From Desulfomonilia bacterium (GTDB lineage: Bacteria; Desulfobacterota; Desulfomonilia; UBA1062), in the NCBI GenBank assembly GCA_036567785.1, contig DATCTV010000062.1, positions 358,212-422,211 on the forward strand: DNA of 64,000 nucleotides, given 5' to 3'. Positions 15,976 to 23,638 of the stretch are shown one piece after another (within the stretch, counting starts at the first letter, position 1; every line of letters starts with the position of its first letter). The translations under genes and the position numbers were made by a program. The notes under the pieces are model-generated. The model was not told where the DNA came from. It saw only the letters and a program-made list of their open reading frames with translations, and searched no databases.

Positions 15976-17562
15976 TTAACCCTCAACCCAGCGTTTCCAG
16001 ATTTCAACATCCTTGTCGGTGTCCGAGACTATCCTGGTGTACCTCTCTTTTATAAGCTGCTTCAGCCCATCGTCTGTCCTGACAGGTATTATCATCAGGT
16101 AAGATGTCCCGGGGCTTTTGATCAGTTTTTCAAATACATCCCTGTTCTCGATATTCTCAACATAAAAGTTACCGTAAAAAGGAGAAAACGCCTCAAGCGA
16201 CTCGGTAAGCTGATAGCCTGTTACCTGTGAACCATTGGCATACTCTCCTATTTGCGTGAAAAGCGGCTTGTAGCTTTTCTGGATATCGACGAGAGGAATC
16301 ACGAAAGGTATCCATAAAACGATCAGGAAAGTCCATGAAACAACCAGTACGAAAGCGAGTCCGGGTTTGAATATCCTGTATACGAATACCGGAAGGGCAA
16401 GCCCTGTGAGAAGCAGCAGAACCGCCGTCAGGTATGCGCCGTGAAATTTCATCACATATACAAAAGGAAGCAGTAGCGAACAAACAGAAACAAGGATGAT
16501 GATAATCCAGAAAAACACCTTGTCCGTTCTTGAAGACGCTTCGGTTATCACATGCTCCATCCACAGGGCCGCCATGACTGCCATTGCGGGAAGAAGAGGC
16601 AATATATAAAGCCCGCGTTTTGTCGATGCAATGCTCAAAAGAATAAATCCTGCAATAAACCATGATACGATAAATTTTTTTTCGTTCGTGTAATTTCTGA
16701 TTGAGATAAAGAAAGGTACAAGGATGAGCGACCAGGGCGCCGCATCAGCCCATATGGTCGTAAAGTAATAGTAAAATGGCCTTACATGTCCGCCTGAATA
16801 TATGCCTATGTTTAGGAACCTTCCTAACTGATTGTAGAGGTAGAATGTCCTTATAAATTCGATGCCGCCCCTTTGGTAAAGAACAAAGGCCCAGGCGGCC
16901 ATGAAGATGATGACTGCTGCGCATCCCTGGAAAAACCATATCTTTTTTAGTTCGGGGAATTTCCCCTGCCATATGTAATAGGCGGTTGCGGCCACGCACG
17001 GAATCGCTATCCCGATAATGCCCTTTGACATGAAAGCAAGCCCCAGGCCTATCCAGAAGAGCTTGTATCCATGCTTAAAGCGGCCTGTTTCCGCCAGAAT
17101 GAATGAGAACAACGCCCCTGTAATAAATAGGCATAGTGCGGAATCCACAAGCATCTTGTGGCTTACTTCATAGAAAGTGAAGCAGCTTGATAGGATAAGA
17201 ACCGCAAGAAGTGCTATGCGTTCTGAAAAGAGCCTCCTCGTGCCGTAGAACACGACTGCCAGTGTTGCCAGAGCGAATATTACAGAAGCAAGCCTGCCGA
17301 AGCCTTCGTTTGAGGTCCCGAAAATACGATAGAACAGGGCGGCAAGGGTGTAATACAGAGGGGGCTGTTCGAGAAATGGTGCATTTGAATGCTGCGGGAT
17401 GAGATAATCGCCCGAAACAGCCATTTCGCGCGCTATTTCAGCTACGCGAGGCTCGTCGGGCGTCCACAGCGAGTGGTCGAAAATTCCGACGAACTGCATG
17501 GACAGTACAATGACCAGCACCGTCAGCTTGAGGTAAAATATTTTGTTTACGCCTTCTTCCAT
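15976..17562 (-). CDS. ArnT-like GT39 glycosyltransferase, second copy, first gene of the arn operon
   Basis: About 528 residues from the chosen start, with an N-terminal helix and then W-T-P-D-E-P-R-V-A-E-I-A-R-E-M. This is the D-E-P-R loop of ArnT, a closer match to E. coli ArnT than the neighbouring copy. NAPFLEQPPLYY follows, then ten or more membrane segments and a small soluble tail. I prefer ATG 17562 (MEEGVN) with GTGGA upstream; an in-frame ATG at 17610 has no visible ribosome binding site and would add 16 non-hydrophobic residues. It is the first gene of the minus-strand arn operon. The only upstream DNA is the repeat-filled gap to 18036, so the promoter should lie there. Confidence 0.85.
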   Translation of the reverse strand: MEEGVNKIFYLKLTVLVIVLSMQFVGIFDHSLWTPDEPRVAEIAREMAVSGDYLIPQHSNAPFLEQPPLYYTLAALFYRIFGTSNEGFGRLASVIFALATLAVVFYGTRRLFSERIALLAVLILSSCFTFYEVSHKMLVDSALCLFITGALFSFILAETGRFKHGYKLFWIGLGLAFMSKGIIGIAIPCVAATAYYIWQGKFPELKKIWFFQGCAAVIIFMAAWAFVLYQRGGIEFIRTFYLYNQLGRFLNIGIYSGGHVRPFYYYFTTIWADAAPWSLILVPFFISIRNYTNEKKFIVSWFIAGFILLSIASTKRGLYILPLLPAMAVMAALWMEHVITEASSRTDKVFFWIIIILVSVCSLLLPFVYVMKFHGAYLTAVLLLLTGLALPVFVYRIFKPGLAFVLVVSWTFLIVLWIPFVIPLVDIQKSYKPLFTQIGEYANGSQVTGYQLTESLEAFSPFYGNFYVENIENRDVFEKLIKSPGTSYLMIIPVRTDDGLKQLIKERYTRIVSDTDKDVEIWKRWVEG

Positions 17563-17621
17563 GATCCACACGGATAGCAGATTAACATGACCTGAACATT
17601 GCCGGAACATTATTTTTTGGT

Positions 17622-17746
17622 AATCCGGTTTCTATTCAAGCGCTGCCGTCGTCGTCTGCGTCGGAATGCTCCTCAGCATACGTTAAAGTATGCCTGCGTC
17701 GCTTCCTCCTGGCCTACTAGACAGCATCTTGAATATAAACCGGATT
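17622..17746. repeat. 125-bp MITE-like element with 19-bp terminal inverted repeats
   Basis: AATCCGGTTTCTATTCAAG (17622-17640) and CTTGAATATAAACCGGATT (17728-17746) are inverted copies with one mismatch. The 87 bases between them are GC-rich and hold a P-type palindrome core, GCATAC-n6-GTATGC (17676-17693). There is no coding capacity, so a non-autonomous transposable element or large structured RNA element is plausible. No obvious short target-site duplication was seen at its edges. Confidence 0.72.
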
Positions 17747-17759
17747 GTACAGGCCGCCA

Positions 17760-17950
17760 TAACTTTGCATACCTTTGATTTGGGCAGATAGCCCTCACCC
17801 TTCGGGCGTACCTTCGGTATGTCAATTTTGTGATGCAAAATTTGTCGCACCTCATCTCGTTGCTGCGGCATACGCTAAAAGTATGTCTCGCGCCTCGATT
17901 TCGTCGCTTCGCGGTCTGCTTTGTTCTAGCGGTCTGTATAAAAATGCAGA
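17760..17950. repeat. Mosaic repeat: H-type module followed by P-type palindrome
   Basis: The H module (about 17774-17852) runs from CTTTGATTTGGGC through GCCCTCACC, a TTCG-looped hairpin (17807-17823), GTCAATTTT and AAAATTTGT. It is homologous, in inverse orientation, to modules in the two 260-bp repeats at 20015-20094 and 20275-20354. The P module follows, with core CATAC (17869-17873) and GTATG (17881-17885) in GC-rich arms. The hairpin stem sequence differs from the other copies but stays pairable, through G-T pairs. Confidence 0.7.
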
Positions 17951-18036
17951 CATATTATCTTCCATTGACTTTCATTGAACATCTGAAAAGCTGGCAATTA
18001 CTTTCTTTTTTAGTGTTCAAACTTCGATAGGTTCCC

Positions 18037-18441
18037 TTATGTCATATCTCTTAATACCTTGATTAATTCGAATACCTTCTTCTCAGATTCGCTACGAGCA
18101 TTTATTTGATGAGAAGTTGTAGTTGTAGATTTTAGTGATTTTAAAACACCTTCATTATAGCTGATTATTAGAGTGTTCAATTCATTGATCTTATTATTGA
18201 TCTTATTGAATTCCTTTAGTCCAATAGCTCGAAATGAGATCAGTCTCTTTATGTGATCTTCTTTTACTTCAGTGCCATGCTGAAGTGACAGATAAATATC
18301 TTGAATAGTTTCTAGAAGATTGGAAAGAAAGATTCTATTCGAATCCACCTTAATTTGTTTTCGGAAAATCAGGTAACTTAATAAAGAAGAAATAATTGTA
18401 CCTATAAGCGCACCAAGTGCACCACTGAGTAGGTTATCCAT
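18037..18441 (-). CDS. Small membrane-anchored helical protein paired with the SDH_sah protease
   Basis: About 134 residues with one N-terminal membrane helix (roughly 3-25, SGALGALIGTIISSLLSYLIF). A Lys/Asn-rich, probably alpha-helical cytoplasmic part follows. I do not recognise the family. ATG 18441 is preferred because GAGGAAAAC precedes it, eight bases after the protease stop; an in-frame start at 18486 would overlap the protease gene. Base composition is clearly more AT-rich than the arn and mutL genes either side, like its neighbour, which suggests the pair was acquired together. A membrane partner or substrate-presenting anchor for the protease is inference. Confidence 0.7.
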   Translation of the reverse strand: MDNLLSGALGALIGTIISSLLSYLIFRKQIKVDSNRIFLSNLLETIQDIYLSLQHGTEVKEDHIKRLISFRAIGLKEFNKINNKINELNTLIISYNEGVLKSLKSTTTTSHQINARSESEKKVFELIKVLRDMT

Positions 18442-18448
18442 GTTTTCC

Positions 18449-19336
18449 TCAATAGAGTAAATTGACCGGTTTATTCGGAGCAACAACCTGCGGCGATACC
18501 GGTATTGCCTGTATGTTTCTATTTATTTCTCTATTCCCAATAAGCTTGATAACATTATTCTGAGTCATGAACTGTTGGTAAACCCTGAGAAGGAGTCTTA
18601 CATACTGATCTAGTTCAGAAACAGTTTCGGTGTTGATTACATTCAGACCTATTTCTCTAGCCTCATTTCTATCAATAACATAAGAGTGGGAATAATAAGT
18701 TTCACTCAACTTTTTAACAGTTTCATCTATAAGTTCAGGACGATCCTTTAAAGCATTTTCTTTCAATAGTTTTTCAGCAATTTGTTTTGATGAATTCAGA
18801 GCTGTTTGATAAGTTCCTATTAAGTAAGGGTCTAGCAAACTCGACATTTGAGCCTTAAATTGCGGATCGACTAAAATCTTCTCTGTTGATTCTGTAGAAA
18901 TTAAAAAGGCAAAAAAATCCTTGATTGACCGTGCCGGTACACGAACATCAGGTTTATATGGGTGTTGAATAATCGGATCAATTGGCCCCAATTCTGCAAT
19001 GACTGTCATTAATATTTCCTTAGCCCCAAGGGTAATAACTGTTGCGGCAGATTTCGCAGCTAATGGAACAATTACATTGAATTCTTCAGAATATTCTTTG
19101 CAGATTCTAACTATTTTGTAAGCGGAGTCAAGAAAACCGCCGGGACTATGTAGGAATAAATCAAGACGAGTCAGTTTCCGACTTGATGGTAGCATCATCT
19201 CTATTGTATCGACCAACATGCCGGCATCTTCTGGTCCAACAAGTGCATTTTGTGCGGCCATATAGCTAATAACTGTCGATGAACGTATTAATTCAATCTT
19301 TTGAATCACTTCCTTAATAGTAACTTGCTTTTCCAT
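18449..19336 (-). CDS. SDH_sah-family serine protease (ClpP/crotonase fold)
   Basis: A 295-residue protein of the 'serine dehydrogenase proteinase' family, related to SppA/ClpP-type peptidases. Visible active-site features are L-H-S-P-G-G (63-67, oxyanion region), A-A-K-S-A-A-T (nucleophile Ser96) and the E-L-G-P-I-D-P segment (Asp120 region). These follow the G-G ... S-A-x-x ... G-x-I-D/G order of the family. There is no signal peptide or membrane helix, so it is probably cytosolic or recruited by the membrane protein encoded eight bases downstream. GGAGG lies just before ATG 19336. The gene is AT-rich relative to its surroundings and sits between repeat clusters, so horizontal gain is likely. 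The physiological substrate is unknown. Confidence 0.85.
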   Translation of the reverse strand: MEKQVTIKEVIQKIELIRSSTVISYMAAQNALVGPEDAGMLVDTIEMMLPSSRKLTRLDLFLHSPGGFLDSAYKIVRICKEYSEEFNVIVPLAAKSAATVITLGAKEILMTVIAELGPIDPIIQHPYKPDVRVPARSIKDFFAFLISTESTEKILVDPQFKAQMSSLLDPYLIGTYQTALNSSKQIAEKLLKENALKDRPELIDETVKKLSETYYSHSYVIDRNEAREIGLNVINTETVSELDQYVRLLLRVYQQFMTQNNVIKLIGNREINRNIQAIPVSPQVVAPNKPVNLLY

Positions 19337-19584
19337 GATGCCCTCCTGAATTTATAAAATTTATTATTTGATGTTATATTGAACTTAACTATTTATATAG
19401 TAATTTAGTTTTTTACGATTTTCGTGAGCAATATTTCTTATTCTTCCAAGATGAATGTAAAGAAAAAGTGCTTAAAGATCAATTAAAATGAACTATGGCT
19501 GCTTTACATTCTGAGGGTAGGGGCAATGTCTATGATGATTAAGAAAAAATCAGCAGGAGGTAAACCCTTTTGGATGGATCAACT

Positions 19585-19767
19585 TTATGCCCGTTGAATA
19601 ACTCGAGCAACTCTTTGAAGTCTTTCTGAAGTTCCATAGTATTGTTTTCTCAGATAATCGACGGCTGCCACCCGCTCTTCTTCAGGTCGGCTCAGCCAGT
19701 ACAAGAGATCTTCTTTCGCAGACTGCATATTTTGCAGGTTGCTTTTACGAACAACTTTTTTAATCAT
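19585..19767 (-). CDS. Orphan antitoxin-like small protein
   Basis: About 60 residues, with the segment E-D-L-L-Y-W-L-S-R-P-E-E-E-R-V-A-A-V-D-Y-L-R-K-Q-Y-Y-G followed by R-L-Q-R-V-A-R-V-I-Q-R. From memory this pattern belongs to a common small family encoded directly upstream of nucleotidyltransferase-type (AbiEii/DUF6036-like) toxins. Here the 248 bases downstream contain no such gene, so it appears to be an orphan or a relic. ATG 19767 is chosen; a TTG at 19773 is also in frame. The ribosome binding site is weak. Family recognition is from memory and function is inference. Confidence 0.55.
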   Translation of the reverse strand: MIKKVVRKSNLQNMQSAKEDLLYWLSRPEEERVAAVDYLRKQYYGTSERLQRVARVIQRA

Positions 19768-19922
19768 GATCAATAATTACCATGAAATCATGCGTATTGA
19801 TACAGCCTTTCGCCTCGGCATTCTTAGGATAGGGGCATTCTCTATATGGATAATAAACTAATAAACAGTTTAAGCTTTAATCACTATATAATGGAAGGCT
19901 CAGGCTGATTGTGCTGCCTTCG

Positions 19923-20442
19923 GGGGACATCAAGGGGACGTTCATGAATAAATAACTATCTTTCCAGGGTTTCCAAGTTAGCTGGGATGTAAAAAAATAA
20001 ATCGCAGGGCGGCAGAACAAATTTTAGCTTCACGAAAATTGACGCATCGAAGATGCGCCTGAAGGGTGAGGGCCGTCAACAGCCCGAATCAAAGAAGGTC
20101 AAGGATTGGCGAAGGCGAGGAGCGAAACATACTTTTAGTGTATGTTGCTGCGACGAGACGAGGAATGATGCAGAGATTCGAAGGGGACATCAAGGGGACG
20201 TTCATGAATAAATAACTATCTTTCCAGGGTTTCCAAGTTAGCTGGTATGTGAAAAATAAATCGCAGGGCGGCAGAACAAATTTTAGCTTCACGAAAATTG
20301 ACGCATCGAAGATGCGTCTGAATGGTGAGGGCCGTCAACAGCCCGAATCAAAGAAGGTCAAGGATTGGCGAAGGCGAGGAGCGAAACATACTTTTAGTGT
20401 ATGTTGCAGCGACGAGCCGATGAAAGACGCAGAGATTCGAAG
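19923..20442. repeat. 260-bp tandem direct duplication downstream of mutL, each unit with H and P modules
   Basis: Two near-identical units, 19923-20182 and 20183-20442, start with GGGGACATCAAGGGGACG and end just before the mutL stop codon. Each contains a CCAGGGTTT...AGCTGG hairpin, an H module (20015-20094 and 20275-20354) with the GACGCATC-GAA-GATGCG stem, and a P palindrome core (20128-20144 and 20387-20403). The units differ by scattered substitutions and small indels, so the duplication is not brand new. The 150 bases before it (19774-19922) are AT-rich with no gene. Open frames across the units are not supported. Confidence 0.88.
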
Positions 20443-22113
20443 TTATGACGTTCTGCGCCCAATCCAGCGTTCGATTTCTTCGAGTGAGATACGCTTAAAT
20501 ATCGGCCTCCCATGCGGGCATGTAGTCGGCGCACCGGCCTCATCCAACTGGCGGAGTAGGGCGGCTATTTCAGGCTGCGTCAGGGGCTTTCCCGCGCGCA
20601 CGCTCGAATGACAGGCGATGCGCGAGATGATTTCCTTCCTTCGTTCGTCCCTCTGCCTAGGAAGGGGTTCGTGGACAATCTCGTGGATGATGTCTTTTAT
20701 ATCCGAATCCCTGAGCAGCGTCGGGACTGTCCTTACCGCGATTTCGGATTCTCCGAAGGGCTCTGCCTCTATGCCGATCGCTTCAAGCTGATCCATGATC
20801 TCTTCAAATGCCGCGAACTCTTGTGCGGTAAGCTCCACGACAATCGGATGGAGCAGGGACTGGCTGCCCGAGATGTCTGACCTGTTGAGCCTGTCAAAGA
20901 CTATGCGCTCATGCGATGCGTGCTGGTCGAGTATGTAAAATGCATCATCGTCGCTAAGCAGTACATAGGTTGACTTGAGCACACCGATTACGGACTTGTT
21001 CGAATAAAATCCATGCGGCTTGTCATACTCCTGAATAAATGATGTCTGCAGGGCTGGATTTTCATATACGGGCCTTTTTATAATGTAAGGCATCTCAGGC
21101 TCGCACACGGATTCATAACGGTTGTGTCCCGATGAAGAAAGTGTTTCTCGGATTATGGATACAATAAGGCCGTATATCCTGGACGGTTCCCTGAACCTTA
21201 CTTCTGCCTTTGTCGGGTGTACGTTTACATCGACGTCCGCCGGGTCGATGTCGATGAACAGAACTATAACAGGATAACGCCCCCGCATGAGCATGCCGGA
21301 AAAACCTTCCAGAACCGCGCTTGTCACAACCGCATCTTTCACGGATCTCCCGTTTGCAAAGGCATATATCGAAGAGCGGGTTGGCCGGTTGACCTCTGGT
21401 GATGCAAGCATGCCGTGCACGTGAATGCCGGGCGCCTTTCTTGTAAACTCTTTCATATTTTCCTTGAAGTCTGTACCTGCAATGATGCCTGCCCTTTCTG
21501 CAGTTGGCATGGATGATGTCAGGTTAAAAATCTTGCGTTCTCCTGATGTTACCGAAAAGGTTATGTCCGGGTGGGCAAGGGCATATCTCGATATGACGTC
21601 AAGCATGTTCTTCTGCTCGGTGGCCGGTGTCTTGAGAAATTTCTTTCTTGCAGGCATGTTGAAGAAAAGGTCCCTTACTTCGACGACTGTTCCTTGCGGC
21701 ATGCCCTTTTTGCCTCGTCCTGTTATCTCGCCAGCCTCCATTTCGACAAAGCTTCCCGATGAAGACTGTTCCTGCCTCGATGAAATCATCATCCTGCTGA
21801 CTGATGCGATGCTCGGGATCGCTTCACCCCGGAACCCAAGAGTTCTTATATTGAACAGGTCATCGGCTGAATTGATCTTGCTTGTGGCATGCCTTAATAT
21901 TGAGGTTTCAAGGTCGGACTCATCCATGCCGGAGCCGTTGTCAGCTATGCGGATGAGTTCGATCCCGGCACCTGTCAGCTCGATTGATATGGATGTCGCA
22001 TCAGCATCGATGGAGTTCTCGATGAGCTCTTTGACGACTGAGGCAGGCCGTTCGATTACCTCGCCGGCCGCGATCATGTCGATCAGGCCTTTGGGCAGAA
22101 GCCTTACTTTCAC
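20443..22113 (-). CDS. mutL: DNA mismatch repair protein MutL
   Basis: A 556-residue GHKL ATPase that links MutS mismatch recognition to strand incision. The N-terminal ATPase carries IAAGEVIERPASVVKELIENSIDA (ATP-binding Asn), IADNGSGM, RHATSKI and GFRGEA. The C-terminal half has an endonuclease-type DQHASHER (DQHA-x2-E), an ACHSSVRAGKPL segment and CPHGRP, so it is probably a nicking MutL as in bacteria lacking MutH. The last acidic position of the DQHA-x2-E-x4-E motif is Asp here. The start is GTG 22113, overlapping the pgi stop by four bases (GTGA). Confidence 0.95.
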   Translation of the reverse strand: MKVRLLPKGLIDMIAAGEVIERPASVVKELIENSIDADATSISIELTGAGIELIRIADNGSGMDESDLETSILRHATSKINSADDLFNIRTLGFRGEAIPSIASVSRMMISSRQEQSSSGSFVEMEAGEITGRGKKGMPQGTVVEVRDLFFNMPARKKFLKTPATEQKNMLDVISRYALAHPDITFSVTSGERKIFNLTSSMPTAERAGIIAGTDFKENMKEFTRKAPGIHVHGMLASPEVNRPTRSSIYAFANGRSVKDAVVTSAVLEGFSGMLMRGRYPVIVLFIDIDPADVDVNVHPTKAEVRFREPSRIYGLIVSIIRETLSSSGHNRYESVCEPEMPYIIKRPVYENPALQTSFIQEYDKPHGFYSNKSVIGVLKSTYVLLSDDDAFYILDQHASHERIVFDRLNRSDISGSQSLLHPIVVELTAQEFAAFEEIMDQLEAIGIEAEPFGESEIAVRTVPTLLRDSDIKDIIHEIVHEPLPRQRDERRKEIISRIACHSSVRAGKPLTQPEIAALLRQLDEAGAPTTCPHGRPIFKRISLEEIERWIGRRTS

Positions 22114-23480
22114 TTGAGTTCGAGCACCAGCTTGTCCACTTCGGCAAAAGATTTTGCCTTGCCCTCGTAGCCTTTTCTTCCCATTAGGTCAAACGTGATG
22201 ACCTTGCCCAGTTCGACGCCGGGCTGGTCATAGGGATTGACATCGAGCAGGTAGCAGAAGAATGACGTTGCGGTCATGAAGAACATGAACATGGCGCCTA
22301 TGGTTTCCTCTGTTATCGCATCGAGAGTGATACGAGCGGTCATACGCTGGTTTTCGATGAGGGCTCCCCATGTGCCTTTCGCTTCGGACTGTATCAGTTT
22401 GTTCACGGTCTTGCCGCAAAGATAGCCCATTTCGGCGGTATCGCCGAAGACATCCGGGATGGTGATTTCCTTGCGGTATTTCTTCACGTCTATGATGTTC
22501 ACGACCTTGTCGAACGGGCCTTCCATATACAGCTGGCACTGTGAGTGCTGGTCTGTTGCACCGAGCGCCTTAATCGGAGTCTGTCCTGCGAATACGGTCT
22601 TTCCTTTAAGCGATGTTTTCTTGCCGCTGCTTTCGGCCCAGAGCTGGCAGTACCAGTCGGAAAGATCGAAGAGCGCATTGGAATAGGGCATGAGCACGGA
22701 CATGTTCGCGCCCTTTACGGATGCAAGAAAATGTATGGCCGCATAGAGGTAGGCCGGGTTTGAAAAGACATCGGGACTGACAGTCTTATCGCGCATTTTC
22801 CCTGCGCCTTTCATGAACTCATCTATATCTATTCCGAGAAGAGCGGAAGGAAGCAGCCCCACCGGGGTAAGAGTGCTGAACCTGCCGCCCACTTCAGGCG
22901 GAATCGGCAGGTTCGCCATGCCTTCGCTGTCTGCGATCTTTCTGAGGATCCCGCCCTTGGGGTCGGTTATGACGGCGAGATGGTCTCTGTATTTTTCTCC
23001 GAGCTGCTTTTTGAGTTTGTCATATACATACATGAACTGTGATGCGGTCTCCGCCGTACCTCCCGACTTGCTGACAACAATAAAGAGTGTTTCATCAAGC
23101 CTGATGTGCTCGAAGGTTACTGACATGAGTTCCGGATCGACGTTGTCCCAGAAGAAAATCCTGGGGTTGCCGCTAAGATTGTAATAGGGCGGCTTTATGG
23201 AAGAGAACATGGCCTTGGGCCCGAGCGATGACCCGCCGATTCCCAGGTGGACTATGTTCCTGAACTTGCCCTTGAGTTTCTTTGCCAGCGATTTTACAGC
23301 TTCCATCATTTTTTTATCATCAGGCAGGTCCTGGAATTTTATTCTGCCTTCCGCCCTGTTAACCGACATTGTTTCATGAGCTTTCGTGCACAGCGGCATA
23401 ATGGCTTCGATATCTTTGAGTGAAATTCCACGGTTTCCGATCAAGGCATCGCTTGTTCCGGAAAAATCAAATCTGATCAT
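22110..23480 (-). CDS. pgi: Glucose-6-phosphate isomerase
   Basis: Interconverts glucose-6-phosphate and fructose-6-phosphate. The 456-residue protein is of the shorter bacterial type. It shows N-I-V-H-L-G-I-G-G-S-S-L-G-P-K-A, the sugar-phosphate binding V-V-S-K-S-G-G-T-A-E-T segment, VGGRFSTLTPVG, and A-T-D-Q-H-S-Q-C-Q-L with the catalytic His region. The initiator follows GGAGGAAATT. pgi and mutL overlap, so they are co-transcribed although functionally unrelated. Confidence 0.95.
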   Translation of the reverse strand: MIRFDFSGTSDALIGNRGISLKDIEAIMPLCTKAHETMSVNRAEGRIKFQDLPDDKKMMEAVKSLAKKLKGKFRNIVHLGIGGSSLGPKAMFSSIKPPYYNLSGNPRIFFWDNVDPELMSVTFEHIRLDETLFIVVSKSGGTAETASQFMYVYDKLKKQLGEKYRDHLAVITDPKGGILRKIADSEGMANLPIPPEVGGRFSTLTPVGLLPSALLGIDIDEFMKGAGKMRDKTVSPDVFSNPAYLYAAIHFLASVKGANMSVLMPYSNALFDLSDWYCQLWAESSGKKTSLKGKTVFAGQTPIKALGATDQHSQCQLYMEGPFDKVVNIIDVKKYRKEITIPDVFGDTAEMGYLCGKTVNKLIQSEAKGTWGALIENQRMTARITLDAITEETIGAMFMFFMTATSFFCYLLDVNPYDQPGVELGKVITFDLMGRKGYEGKAKSFAEVDKLVLELK

Positions 23481-23638
23481 AATTTCCTCCTGGCGGGGTT
23501 GATTGGTGTATGCCGAATCTGCCTGTTCTTCATTGAATGTTATACAGAATAGAACTTATCAATCAATGATAATTCAAACCGGTTCTTGAAATAACATCCA
23601 TGGTTATTTTTTAATTGTATTCAAAAATTCATTCAGGC

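Larger units (their letters stand above)
17563..18036. other. Repeat-filled gap upstream of the arn operon
   Basis: About 470 bases without a credible gene. It contains a 125-bp element with 19-bp inverted ends (17622-17746) and a longer mosaic repeat (17760-17950), annotated separately. Any promoter of the arn operon should lie in the piece next to 17562-17621 or within these elements. I saw no clear PmrA-type box or other recognised operator. Short open frames here run through repeats and are not convincing genes. Confidence 0.7.

Noticed and set aside
17673..17978. Several 60-70-codon frames in the repeat region before the arn operon
   Set aside because: They overlap each other on both strands, follow the repeat modules and lack ribosome binding sites.
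19526..19597. Short plus-strand frame (MSMMIKKKSAGG...) with a GGGG upstream
   Set aside because: Only 23 codons, antisense at its end to the antitoxin-like gene, no known family; insufficient support.
19923..20442. CRISPR array
   Set aside because: The repeats are two contiguous 260-bp units without short regular repeats and spacers, and no cas gene is present.
20249..20611. 120-codon plus-strand frame across the second 260-bp unit into mutL
   Set aside because: It covers repeat sequence and then the antisense of mutL; no protein features.
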